64,000 nucleotides of DNA from Metabacillus sp. KUDC1714 (GCF_014217835.1 NZ_CP055263.1:5583501-5647500); one strand, 5' to 3'; shown: positions 17,073-26,575, counted from the stretch's first letter. Numbers and translations: made by a program. The notes: generated by a model not told the origin, from the sequence alone.

Positions 17073-17621
17073 TTATCTTTTCGGTACAAATCTTGATCTC
17101 AAGTTGAATACTTCTTGGTAATTAGTATGCAACTGAAGTGCCTTTTCCTCTGCTGGTATCCGGATTGTCATCATGACGATGTTCAATAATGAAAATAATA
17201 CTGCGGTAAAGTACGCTTGATATAATAATGGAATGAATAAGAACTCCACTGCTACCACTACATAGTTAGGATGCCGCATATATTGATACGGTCCTTTCAA
17301 AACTACAAGATCATTTGGAACAATAATAATTTTCGTATTCCAATAACTACCCAACGACACCACAGCCCAATAGCGAATTAGTTGTGTAAAAGCCAGTATT
17401 GGAACGAGTATGTACCATAATACCGTTACTTCTTTGTGGAGGATATTAACCTCAAATAAGAGAGATAGTAAAAACATTACATGAAGTGCAACAATGTAAG
17501 GATAATGCTCACTTCCATGTTCAATTCCTCCCCTATTTAACAGCCATTTTTCATTTCGCTTAGCAATAAACATCTCGGTTACTCTTTGAACAATTAGAAG
17601 CAACAATAAGCCATAGAACAT
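17073..17621 (-). CDS. bpsB: Alkylpyrone O-methyltransferase BpsB (YpbQ), ICMT-like membrane enzyme
   Basis: A 182-residue membrane protein with about five hydrophobic segments and the isoprenylcysteine-carboxyl-methyltransferase motif GPYQYMRHPNYV (about 128-139) plus a C-terminal RIPAEEKAL. In B. subtilis it methylates the pyrones made by BpsA. ATG 17621 starts 4 nt after the bpsA stop; earlier in-frame codons would run inside bpsA. Two-gene operon with bpsA. Confidence 0.9.
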   Translation of the reverse strand: MFYGLLLLLIVQRVTEMFIAKRNEKWLLNRGGIEHGSEHYPYIVALHVMFLLSLLFEVNILHKEVTVLWYILVPILAFTQLIRYWAVVSLGSYWNTKIIIVPNDLVVLKGPYQYMRHPNYVVVAVEFLFIPLLYQAYFTAVLFSLLNIVMMTIRIPAEEKALQLHTNYQEVFNLRSRFVPKR

Positions 17622-17625
17622 TTGT

Positions 17626-18723
17626 TTATACACTCTCCCAATGAACAAGTAGCATTTCTGAGCTAAACCCCGGCCCTAGTGCACCGATTAATCCATATTC
17701 ATTCTCCTGACCAATTTCCCTCTCAAGATATTCTTGAAGTACATACATAACTGTTACAGATGACATGTTTCCATGATTAATTAGTACTTCTTTAGAAATA
17801 TGTAAATGCTGTTCTTTAAAGCCCAATCCATCCATATAGGCATCAAGAACTTTTTTTCCCCCTGGATGTGCAATAAAATGAGCAATTTCTTCTATACTTA
17901 AACCTTTCTCTTGTAAAAAACCTTTTACTTGAGGGCGAAGCCATTGATTAATAATTGAAGGAATATCACGGGAGAACACGACATAAAATCCATTATTTTT
18001 AATCTCCCAACCCATAACATCCTCCGAATCTCTTAAGAACGTTGATCTAGTTCCTTTAATAAAGGGGAGAGCATTTAGTTTTGAATGTTTCAGCCTGTTA
18101 GAAGATTCACCAGCAAGACATGTACAAGCTACACCATCAGCAAACAGTGATGTACCGATTAAATTACTCTTTGTAAAATCATCGTGTTGAAAGGTTAAAC
18201 TACATAGCTCTACTGAAATCACAAGAACGAGTGATTTCGGATATGCCTTGCAATATTCATATGCACGGGAAAGACCAGAAGCTCCGCCTGCACATCCTAA
18301 TCCCCAAATCGGAATTCGTTTTATTGTTTCTTTAAAAGGCAATTGATTGATAATCTTTGCATCAATACTCGGTGTCGAAATCCCGGTACTACTAATAAAA
18401 AAAATCGCATCAATTTCTTTATAGTCGATTGATTGATCTAAAAGTTTAGAGTTGGTCAAACAGTTTTTAACCGCTTCACTACCTAATTTGACTGCCTTAT
18501 CAACATACATTTGGTTTTTCTCTTCAAATGTATGCTGTTTTTTGTACCAATCTAGATTTTCAACAAAATCTCTTTTTTGAATCTCACCATTTTTAAAAAC
18601 GGTTAGTAAACGTTCGATATCCTTAAAAGAATCTTGGAAAATTTCCTTAGCAAATTCAACTGTTGTATCCTGACTCATTTCGTTTTCTGGGATTGCCTTA
18701 CCTACAGATAATATATAGGCCAA
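17626..18723 (-). CDS. bpsA: Type III polyketide synthase BpsA, alkylpyrone synthase
   Basis: A 365-residue chalcone-synthase-fold enzyme that condenses long-chain acyl-CoA with malonyl-CoA to alkylpyrones. The catalytic triad is complete: Cys144 in WGLGCAGG, His in AHPGGKK (about 293) and Asn in NHGNMSS (about 326). The C-terminal GALGPGFSSE loop is present. TTG 18723 (MAYILSVG, as in B. subtilis BpsA) follows GAGGTG by 8 nt; the GTG at 18735 is part of that site. Closely followed by bpsB. Confidence 0.94.
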   Translation of the reverse strand: MAYILSVGKAIPENEMSQDTTVEFAKEIFQDSFKDIERLLTVFKNGEIQKRDFVENLDWYKKQHTFEEKNQMYVDKAVKLGSEAVKNCLTNSKLLDQSIDYKEIDAIFFISSTGISTPSIDAKIINQLPFKETIKRIPIWGLGCAGGASGLSRAYEYCKAYPKSLVLVISVELCSLTFQHDDFTKSNLIGTSLFADGVACTCLAGESSNRLKHSKLNALPFIKGTRSTFLRDSEDVMGWEIKNNGFYVVFSRDIPSIINQWLRPQVKGFLQEKGLSIEEIAHFIAHPGGKKVLDAYMDGLGFKEQHLHISKEVLINHGNMSSVTVMYVLQEYLEREIGQENEYGLIGALGPGFSSEMLLVHWESV

Positions 18724-18953
18724 TGGTAAATTCACCTCAATTTCATTAAGGATACTATTACCAAATAAATGTAAAATTATCCGTTTTTGAGGGTTTTAAA
18801 TAAAATAAAACAGATATTGAAGGGATTGTGAAGTAAAGTTAGTTTAAAAGTTCTTTAGGGGCATTATCAGCTTATGGCAATAATCTTGGGCTAGAGATTA
18901 GGGATTGATGTAGTTCGGTGGTTCCACAGATCAACATTTTAATTCGCAAACGA

Positions 18954-18984
18954 TAAAAAAAGCCTTTCCCATCTGGGGAAAAGC
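18954..18984 (-). terminator. Terminator downstream of the GNAT gene
   Basis: On the minus strand AGCTTTTCCCC, AGAT, GGGAAAGGCT (one bulge or mismatch) runs into seven T residues. Confidence 0.85.
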
Positions 18985-19009
18985 TAGACGTATTAAAGGA
19001 GTTGTTGTT

Positions 19010-19054
19010 GTGCACTATTATTATATCGCAATTTACACCCATTATCATTATTAA
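19010..19054 (+). CDS. Possible 14-residue Tyr/His-rich micropeptide
   Basis: GTG 19010 is preceded by AAAGGAG with an 8-nt spacer and followed by 13 sense codons, reading MHYYYIAIYTHYHY, then TAA. Six Tyr and three His in 14 residues is extreme. No promoter or downstream gene on this strand is evident, so it may be a chance frame with a good ribosome site. Confidence 0.25.
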   Translation: MHYYYIAIYTHYHY

Positions 19055-19066
19055 ATTTTGGTAATC

Positions 19067-19609
19067 TTAAGATCTGAAAAAATATGCCATAAATATTTCA
19101 TCATCGTAACGTCCATCTACTTTTACTTGCTCTTTCTGTGTACCTTCCTGGATGAAACCATATCTTTCATATAGTTTAACAGCTAAATCATTTGATGCGA
19201 ATACTGTTAAACATAATTTATGTAACTCATGTGTTCTACACCAATAAAGTGTATAATCCATGATTTGACTCCCTATTCCATTTCCTTGTGCTGATTTTAT
19301 AAGCCATGTTCTAAAAAGACCTGTGTGCCTTTTCATTTCAAGCTCCCCTCTGATTATCCTAGCTATTCCAACAATTTTATTTTCTATTTCTACTGTTACA
19401 TACATATTATCAAGTTTCTTCATTTCATTTATAAATTCTTTTTCTTCATTTACCGTACGTGCACTTTCTTTTTGAATATAAGAACCAATTTTCAATATAT
19501 TTTCTACTGCTTTAACGATTTGTGCTGCATCATCCGTTCTAGCAGGACGTAGCACAACTGCATCCCCATTTTTTGCGATAAATTCTTTTATCTGTTGATT
19601 TTCTGTCAT
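19067..19609 (-). CDS. GNAT-family N-acetyltransferase
   Basis: A 180-residue single GNAT domain: VVLRPARTDDAAQI at the start, the acetyl-CoA loop SAQGNGIGSQIMDYTL (about 122-137, Q/R-x-x-G-x-G/A form) and LYERYGFIQEGTQ near the C-terminus, typical of RimJ/RimL- or SpeG-like enzymes. Substrate unknown. ATG 19609 is 9 nt after AAGGGG. It opens an accessory block absent from this place in B. subtilis and ends at its own terminator. Confidence 0.85.
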   Translation of the reverse strand: MTENQQIKEFIAKNGDAVVLRPARTDDAAQIVKAVENILKIGSYIQKESARTVNEEKEFINEMKKLDNMYVTVEIENKIVGIARIIRGELEMKRHTGLFRTWLIKSAQGNGIGSQIMDYTLYWCRTHELHKLCLTVFASNDLAVKLYERYGFIQEGTQKEQVKVDGRYDDEIFMAYFFRS

Positions 19610-19647
19610 GCTCATCAACCCCTTAATAGAAAACAAGCCAATAATTT

Positions 19648-19678
19648 AAAGGCTGACATTAGCTGTCAGCCTTTCCTT
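19648..19678. terminator. Hairpin between the VWA-like and GNAT genes
   Basis: AAAGGCTGACA, TTAGC, TGTCAGCCTTT: a perfect 11-bp stem. The following T-tract is modest on both strands. It probably ends the VWA-like gene transcript. Confidence 0.6.
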
Positions 19679-19867
19679 TCTAGGAAAAAGATAATTCGGA
19701 CGGAAACTCGCAAATTTATGAGCAAATAACCTATTAGATTTGTTTGTTTTAATGAAAAATTAAAATGGCTAGTTTCTCTATCCCCCTGTCATATTTGAGT
19801 AATTCTAATGAGAATACTCAGTCTTTCCTTGATTTTATAATATCGTTTAACAACATATTAGATTTTG

Positions 19868-20275
19868 TTAAGCAACACGAATCGCTTTTCCAAAAGGTAC
19901 TTTAGGGACAAACTCATCTGGAACTAACCAGAATACCTCTTTTTTAAATGTTAATTCTTCATAAAAATATCCTGTTACATCAGTAATATAAAAAAGTGTG
20001 TCTATTTCTTCTTTTTCTGTCCATTCTAACACTTCTGTATAAGACGATTTACCATGTGTATAATATTTTATTTGATCGTCTTTTATCGAAGTAATACTTC
20101 TTATTTTAAAGTCTGCTTGTACTAATAAGCTCTTTGGACACACTTCACCAAACAATTTAACAATATTTTGGATTAGTATTGTTTTTGTTTGATTTGTAGA
20201 TGTGTCTATTGCGAGGGCAATTTTTTTACCTTCTCTTTCTTGTAACTTAGAAAGTAACAGTCTTTGCCATTTCAT
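19868..20275 (-). CDS. Small VWA-like protein (resembles C-terminal part of DUF2201)
   Basis: A 135-residue protein. IALAIDTSTNQT (about 18-29) resembles the first strand and metal site of VWA domains (DTSGS), and the C-terminal part LFYITDVTGYFYEE..FWLVPDE..PFGKAIRV follows the end of the VWA-like domain of DUF2201 metallopeptidase-type proteins. The usual N-terminal peptidase-like domain and its AAA+ partner are absent, and the second MIDAS serine is replaced by Asn. GAGGGGGAG precedes ATG. Function unknown; the match is by eye. Confidence 0.6.
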   Translation of the reverse strand: MKWQRLLLSKLQEREGKKIALAIDTSTNQTKTILIQNIVKLFGEVCPKSLLVQADFKIRSITSIKDDQIKYYTHGKSSYTEVLEWTEKEEIDTLFYITDVTGYFYEELTFKKEVFWLVPDEFVPKVPFGKAIRVA

Positions 20276-20352
20276 ATTAATAACTCCCCCTCACAATTTT
20301 TTCTGAAGCATATCTATTTTGTGCAAACTTAAAATGATTTATAAGAAAAATC

Positions 20353-20577
20353 TTATGTTAAGTTATTATCAGACACGTTCCAATCAGAAAATTGGCCACT
20401 TCCATTACATCCAGGACAGTCAAAAATCGCATCAAACGTAGGTGTATAAACGCTCGTTAATGTTGATATAAAGCCTTTTCCTCTGCAATCCGGGCATCGT
20501 CCTAAAGATTCCATCTCTGAACGTACCTTTTCATTTCTTGCTTGCTTCCAATCAGAAAAAGTATTCAAGAAATTCAT
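20353..20577 (-). CDS. Small protein with two CxxCxGxG zinc motifs
   Basis: A 74-residue protein with CPDCRGKG (28-35) and CPGCNGSG (54-61), the pair found in the zinc centre of DnaJ-type chaperones, behind a helical SDWKQARNEKVRSEMESLG lead. One zinc ion bound by the four Cys is expected. There is no J domain. Similar short proteins occur in many Bacillus genomes with no established role. AGAGGTGATGAT precedes ATG; the VWA-like gene follows 77 nt downstream on the same strand. Confidence 0.75.
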   Translation of the reverse strand: MNFLNTFSDWKQARNEKVRSEMESLGRCPDCRGKGFISTLTSVYTPTFDAIFDCPGCNGSGQFSDWNVSDNNLT

Positions 20578-20758
20578 ATCATCACCTCTTTTTCCTTAAT
20601 ATGTATCATGAGATGATATTTTAAACCTTACTTCAAATTGGAGAAGTTCAAAAAAAAAAGAACATAGATTATATTCTTTTAATAAATTTCATGAAATGAA
20701 AAATCATATCAACATCAGAAAGTCCAATTTTTATGAATATTATTTTATTTATCCCTAC

Positions 20759-21001
20759 CTACAACTGCGAAGAATTTGATGGACTCGCACCTTCATTTTG
20801 ATCAACAAGATCTGGATCTATATACGTGTTGTAATGCATTGAATTTGTTATTGATCCATCACCAATTCCAAAACTTAATCCTACAATTTTACCTGTGATA
20901 CCATTACCAGATATATTTGATGAACCCGGATTTATCGATGCATTCCCAGAAATATTTACAATTTTAATACCCTGGAGGTTAAAAAAATTGGAAGAGGACA
21001 A
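20759..21001 (-). CDS. GerPA/GerPF-like spore protein, second of pair
   Basis: An 80-residue protein: IKIVNISGNASINPGSSNIS in the N-terminal third, then a Gly/Ser/Asn-rich middle and a C-terminal IDPDLVDQNEG, which recalls the DPDV/IVDQ ending of GerPF and GerPA, coat proteins that let germinants reach the inner spore. TTG 21001 is the start: AAAGGAG (21008-21014) lies 6-7 nt upstream and overlaps the stop of the first gene. Earlier in-frame ATG codons lie inside the upstream gene. Tandem with a paralogue 13 nt upstream. Confidence 0.6.
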   Translation of the reverse strand: MSSSNFFNLQGIKIVNISGNASINPGSSNISGNGITGKIVGLSFGIGDGSITNSMHYNTYIDPDLVDQNEGASPSNSSQL

Positions 21002-21014
21002 ATTAATTCTCCTT

Positions 21015-21269
21015 TCATATTGGGTTAAAGGTTTCCGATTCTGAAGGATCCTTTGCTTTAGGTTGTTCATTATCTTCCTCATCAAAGTCGGATATTTTCA
21101 TAATTGATTGAGATTCAGAGTGATCACCTATAGAGGAGTTTAATCCCTTAATATTATTTGTAGAAGAAAACTCTTTGTTACTTATTTCACCAATGTTAAA
21201 TGATGAGTTTCCTGACATATTCAATATCTTTATGTTATTAAAATTAAATACGCTTTGAACAGGCTTCAA
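21015..21269 (-). CDS. GerPA/GerPF-like spore protein, first of pair
   Basis: An 84-residue paralogue of the next gene: FNFNNIKILNMSGNSSFNIG aligns with FFNLQGIKIVNISGNASINP. The C-terminal half is acidic (DFDEEDNEQPKAKDPSESE) and lacks the DPD ending. TTG start after GAGGGTGG. A CATATAGTA (21299-21307, minus strand) fits the sigma-K -10, the class that drives gerP in B. subtilis, but the -35 is weak. The homology to GerP proteins is from motif style and is not certain. Confidence 0.55.
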   Translation of the reverse strand: MKPVQSVFNFNNIKILNMSGNSSFNIGEISNKEFSSTNNIKGLNSSIGDHSESQSIMKISDFDEEDNEQPKAKDPSESETFNPI

Positions 21270-21432
21270 TTGTAACCACCCTCTTCAAACACTTATATTA
21301 CTATATGTTATAAAACATAAGATGCTAATGATTATATAAATTATTATGATCTAAATACGACAATGATAAATGATCTACTTTCTTTTAATCAGTCACTATG
21401 GTATCCTTACAATAGAAGAGAGGTGTAAAATA

Positions 21433-21651
21433 TTGGCTACATACAAAGCTAAAAAAAGTAATTTCAAGCAACTTTTATTAAAAAACAACACCGATCTTGA
21501 CACCCTTGCTCTTAATACTAATATTCCAAAGGACCAACTTACTAATTATTTAGATACTAAGGTCATGAATTTAAATAATGCCATGACAATTTCAAAAGAA
21601 CTAAATTGTTCAATTGAAGAGTTGTATTCCTGGAAAGTTTCAGATAAGTGA
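21433..21651 (+). CDS. XRE-family (Cro/CI) helix-turn-helix protein
   Basis: A 72-residue protein that is one HTH domain: FKQLLLKNNTDLDTLALNTN, PKDQLTNYLD, AMTISKELNCSIEELY, the spacing of XRE folds. TTG 21433 follows AGAGGTG by 8 nt; an upstream extension from 21370 has no site. It is divergent from the GerP-like pair, so it might regulate them, but no operator is visible. It ends at a strong terminator. Confidence 0.75.
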   Translation: MATYKAKKSNFKQLLLKNNTDLDTLALNTNIPKDQLTNYLDTKVMNLNNAMTISKELNCSIEELYSWKVSDK

Positions 21652-21690
21652 TTAGATCTCTATAAAATTAATTTATTCTGATCGAAAAAA

Positions 21691-21737
21691 TAAAAATGCC
21701 TTCTTTCACTCAATTTTGAGTAAGAGAAGGCATTTTT
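21691..21737 (+). terminator. Terminator of the XRE gene
   Basis: AAAAATGCCTTCT and AGAAGGCATTTTTT form a long stem with inner ACTCA/TGAGT pairs; the T-run follows. Confidence 0.9.
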
Positions 21738-21909
21738 TACCTGCTTTAGTCCGTATTCAAAATAAAAGCAGGAACTGCGAAAAATATTACAAATATTAAA
21801 TTTACCATAATACTCTACCAAATTAGCTTTTTTTAATCAATGAACCTTAACTTTTGAGTGAATTTTATGTAAAATATAATTAACTTGTTTATTAGAAAAG
21901 GAGCTTACG

Positions 21910-22356
21910 ATGGCTGAGTTAGCATTTAAAGAATATATCTTCAAAAAAGGAAGTAAAACAACAATATACATGTATCAGAGTAGTATTGAAATTATTCATC
22001 ACGGATTTTTAGGTAAATTTAACAGAGTCAAACTTATTCAATTCAAAAATATTACTAATGTTACACTTAAGAATCCTAGTTTAGCGTCTAATGGTAATAT
22101 TGTATTAGATTGTGGAGAAAATAAAAATAAAAATGAAAAGCATGAAAATACGATTGAATTTTCCAAAAACGAAAAGGAACTTGCATTAGATTTGAAGGAA
22201 ACGATCGATAATAAAATAGAAGAAATAAAAGGACAACGTGCAGATTCCGCAATTGATAACTTTGAAAAGCTTAAAAAGTTAAAAGAATTAGCAGACTTGG
22301 AGATTTTATCAGAAGACGAGTATGAAGAACAAAAGGAAAGAATCTTAGAGAGTTAA
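21910..22356 (+). CDS. SHOCT-domain protein with PH-like N-terminus
   Basis: A 148-residue protein. The C-terminal LKKLKELADLEILSEDEYEEQ (about 122-142) is a SHOCT motif, a short helical oligomerisation or anchoring unit. The N-terminal 95 residues are beta-rich (TTIYMYQSSIEIIHHGFLG, ITNVTLKNPSL) and resemble bacterial PH or DUF4429 domains; a Lys/Asn-rich loop lies near 75-85. No membrane segment. AAAAGGAGC precedes ATG. Monocistronic with a terminator at 22383-22404. Confidence 0.75.
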   Translation: MAELAFKEYIFKKGSKTTIYMYQSSIEIIHHGFLGKFNRVKLIQFKNITNVTLKNPSLASNGNIVLDCGENKNKNEKHENTIEFSKNEKELALDLKETIDNKIEEIKGQRADSAIDNFEKLKKLKELADLEILSEDEYEEQKERILES

Positions 22357-22382
22357 ATCATGTATGAACGAGTTAGATTAGG

Positions 22383-22404
22383 GGCTGACATAAGTCAGCC
22401 TTTT
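22383..22404 (+). terminator. Terminator of the SHOCT gene
   Basis: GGCTGAC, ATAA, GTCAGCC followed by TTTTC. Confidence 0.8.
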
Positions 22405-22466
22405 CATTGTATAAAGATCTATTCCTTCTTTGAAAAGCTAAAGAACTAGAAATTGCCTTACTCCGA

Positions 22467-22703
22467 CTATATCAACAATTTTATAAACTCTTTGATCGCT
22501 TCTTCTTCATCTTCTCCTTTTGTAAGGATTGTTACTTCTTCATTCCTTATTGTTGCCAATAAGCCCATTAAGCTTTTAGCATCCACTTTATAATGCTTCC
22601 CAACAATGTGAATTTCTGATTCGAACTTATTTGCAACTTCGGTTAATTCAATTAATTTAGTTACTGATAGATTTTGAGTTATTTTTATATCCTTTACTCT
22701 CAT
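22467..22703 (-). CDS. HPr-like protein lacking the active-site histidine
   Basis: A 78-residue protein with HPr-fold spacing and a clear Ser46-type segment, DAKSLMGLLATI (41-52, compare [12 protein letters not shown] of HPr). The His15 loop GLHARPA is replaced by LSVTKLI: Thr stands at the His position and Arg17 is lost, so it cannot take phosphate from enzyme I. Like Crh of B. subtilis (Gln15) it might act only through HPr-kinase phosphorylation of the Ser. A true HPr is encoded at 5987-6253. GGAGAAAAGCAA precedes ATG. Confidence 0.8.
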   Translation of the reverse strand: MRVKDIKITQNLSVTKLIELTEVANKFESEIHIVGKHYKVDAKSLMGLLATIRNEEVTILTKGEDEEEAIKEFIKLLI

Positions 22704-23056
22704 TTGCTTTTCTCCTATAGTAAGAATAGTTAAATTCTATTTTATATATAGGTATGTCATGACAAGAATTTTTGATTCATTTGCAGATAATAATTCCTTC
22801 ATTTATTCAATGAGTAAATGGTACCAATATTGAATCCTCCCAACTAATCAATTTACCTGCTTACCTCTTTTTGATTTAATAAACTACCCATTGTTTTTTT
22901 AAAAACTCATATCGTTCATTCATTTTCCTATTTTCACATCACCTTTCTAAATTTTAACAAAATTAAAAAGCATCCTTACGATACTTTTACAAACCTGTCA
23001 TATTTGTAACATTTAGGTCATATAATTTAACAACCCTATAGGAAGGAGTGAAAATA
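22704..23056. other. Intergenic region between the HPr-like and 61-aa genes
   Basis: No gene, repeat or hairpin of note is seen in these 353 bases. They should hold divergent promoters, but no convincing -35/-10 pair was picked out. Confidence 0.4.
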
Positions 23057-23242
23057 ATGGATAATCGGATTTTCTTATTCCTTGCAACGATCCTATCTGG
23101 TTTTGCACTTATTAAGGTTAATCTAGAGGAAACATTCTTATCTGCTTTAGCACCTTATTTTAATATACTTGGCATATTAACTGTATTAGTCTTCTCACTC
23201 GTTTTAATTTATAAAGGCGTTAGAAGTTTGTTTAGTAAATAG
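23057..23242 (+). CDS. Small membrane protein, 61 residues
   Basis: Two hydrophobic segments (IFLFLATILSGFALI at 5-19, ILGILTVLVFSLVLIYKGV at about 37-55) with a basic C-terminus (RSLFSK), so probably a two-pass membrane protein. GGAAGGAG precedes ATG 23057; the frame extended to 23048 overlaps that site. A weak terminator (GGCACTC/GGGTGCTTTT) follows at 23250-23278. Function unknown. Confidence 0.6.
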   Translation: MDNRIFLFLATILSGFALIKVNLEETFLSALAPYFNILGILTVLVFSLVLIYKGVRSLFSK

Positions 23243-23597
23243 AATTCGGAAGGCACTCTTTATAGGGTGCTTTTCTTCTTTTTCGTTATATTAAATTGGA
23301 TTAGGAGTTAAATTACATTTGAAATTACATAGCAGAGAAGCCACAACTCACTTAGCAACTGTCTATGTTGTCTGATTAAATATGAACATTAAGTGAACAT
23401 TTTGTTACGCATTTATGTGTTTTCGACAATATAACAAAGGAAGAAAACCTCACAATTAATTAGCATTAGTAACATTCCTAACATATCATTAATACATAGA
23501 TTAGGTACAAGGAATGTAACACTACCCACTCCCCTGTGGTGCTTTGATACATGCCTTGCCTATTCTGAAAAAAACTTTCAAAGAGGCGGTGTATTCA
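23243..23597. other. Intergenic region
   Basis: Apart from the small terminator hairpin at about 23250-23278 I see no gene or structured element in these 355 bases. Confidence 0.4.
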
Positions 23598-23741
23598 ATG
23601 AAGCGATTTATCTTTTCTATTGATTCTGAAGAAATTGAAATTAGTGCAAATTCTATTCTGGAAGCTGTTTCCATAGTAAAGGAAGTAATAAAAAATAGTA
23701 AGGAAGAACGGAATCTAAAATTTGTAGGAGTTAAGTATTGA
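23598..23741 (+). CDS. Hypothetical 47-residue protein
   Basis: MKRFIFSIDSEEIEISANSI followed by LEAVSIVKEVIKN, a beta-beta-alpha pattern without cysteine or membrane segment. AAAGAGGCGGTG lies before ATG 23598. Not recognised. Confidence 0.5.
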   Translation: MKRFIFSIDSEEIEISANSILEAVSIVKEVIKNSKEERNLKFVGVKY

Positions 23742-24359
23742 CTTTCTTAGTGTAAAAAAACAAATAAAATTTTTCGCATAATTCCCCTTACTATTGGTAT
23801 CTAATAACACTCATATCCAAATCATTTACTCGTAATATAAATCCGTAATGTTCATTATAAGAACCAAACCAATAGTGCTATCACGTTAACCTTCTGACTT
23901 TTCCGCTGAAATGAAACATTCTTAACCCTTTTTGAAATGTAAAATAAAACGTTTATCCTCACATTTTCTTTTACAGAATTTACTCTGGCGGTCATTCTTT
24001 TTCTTTTTGGCTCTTTTCTAAAAGATTGTTGTTTTTGAATAAAACTGATTAGGGTGATTGGTGCGGAAGGTGCGAGACTCCTGTGGGAGTAGCGGGACAG
24101 ATGAGACCCCGCAGGCGCTTCGCGCTGAGGAGGCTCATCGCCCGCCCCACGGAAAGCGAGCATCCTGGAGCGCCAATCAACCAACCCAATACTATTTTAA
24201 AAGCAACAAAGTTTGCGAAAACAGCCTTCTTTTTATATATAAAAAAACGTCACCTCCAAATTCATGTTATACACACGAAAATGTAGGTAACGTTTTAACG
24301 TTTTTTCACTAATAGAATGTTGGATTAAGCGTGCTGATTTTCACTTTATACTTATTTCT
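23742..24359. other. Gene-free 618-base region containing repeat A2
   Basis: The middle third is the full repeat A copy (24009-24226). The remainder is AT-rich with no credible gene. A TAACGTTTTAACGTT stretch near 24288-24302 lies just downstream of pbuX. Longer reading frames here run inside the GC-rich repeat and are not genes. Confidence 0.6.
24009..24226 (+). repeat. Dispersed repeat family A, copy 2 (full, 218 bp)
   Basis: The longest copy. It begins GGCTCTTTTCTAAAAGATTG and ends GCAACAAAGTTTGCG..ACAGCC; the ends form imperfect inverted repeats (19 of 26 positions when GGCTCTTTTC.. is compared with the complement of the right end as best preserved in copy 3). The core has strong internal hairpins, e.g. 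GAGACTCCTG..CAG and GACCCCGCAGGCG..CGC. Its GC content stands out from the AT-rich surroundings. Confidence 0.85.
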
Positions 24360-26281
<1,922 letters not shown>

Positions 26282-26361
26282 TTAATTAAATTAATTTATA
26301 TGAATAGTTACAAAAAGAGAGCCTTATTTTTTATGCTTTCTTCTGTAATTTAAATTTTAAT

Positions 26362-26410
26362 AATACAAAAAGCGGCATTGCTTCACTATAAGTGAAGCAA
26401 TGCCGCTTTT
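26362..26410 (-). terminator. Riboswitch-controlled intrinsic terminator of xpt-pbuX
   Basis: A perfect 20-bp stem (26368-26387 with 26391-26410) closed by a 3-nt loop and followed on the minus strand by TTTTTGTATT. Part of its 5' arm and loop, CTTCACTTATAG on the minus strand, can instead pair with CTATGAGTGAGG at the 3' end of the aptamer over 12 positions (two G-U), giving the antiterminator. Confidence 0.93.
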
Positions 26411-26458
26411 ATAAAAAAATAGGAAAATACCCATTTTTTATAGCGAAACATTTAACCT

Positions 26459-26529
26459 CACTCATAGTCAAATAATTTACGGTTATTTGGTAGAAACTTG
26501 TGGGCCATATTCCCACGATTATATGAGCG
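26459..26529 (-). promoter_or_regulatory. Purine (guanine-class) riboswitch aptamer
   Basis: Minus-strand sequence shows the conserved core: P1 arms CGCTCATA / TATGAGTG, TATAATCG, ATATGGC, GTTTCTACC, ACCGTAAAT and TTGACTATG. The specificity base (C in GACTATG; T in adenine switches) is C, so it should bind guanine or hypoxanthine. Ligand binding locks P1, frees the terminator at 26362-26410 and shuts off xpt-pbuX. Confidence 0.97.
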
Positions 26530-26547
26530 TTATTTGCAATTAAATGA

Positions 26548-26575
26548 ATTATAACAATAAATGAATGATTTGCAA
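26548..26575 (-). promoter_or_regulatory. Promoter of the xpt-pbuX riboswitch leader
   Basis: Minus strand TTGCAA (26575-26570), 16-nt spacer, TATAAT (26553-26548); start expected about 10-12 nt before the aptamer P1. Confidence 0.7.

Larger units (their letters stand above)
18724..19066. other. bpsA - GNAT intergenic region
   Basis: This 343-base region holds the terminator of the GNAT gene (18954-18984, minus strand) and a 14-codon reading frame on the plus strand at 19010-19054 with a perfect AAAGGAG site. Nothing else is recognised. Confidence 0.5.

Noticed and set aside
24058..24312. Overlapping frames of 67-109 codons
   Set aside because: All within repeat A2; they change frame between copies and have no family resemblance.
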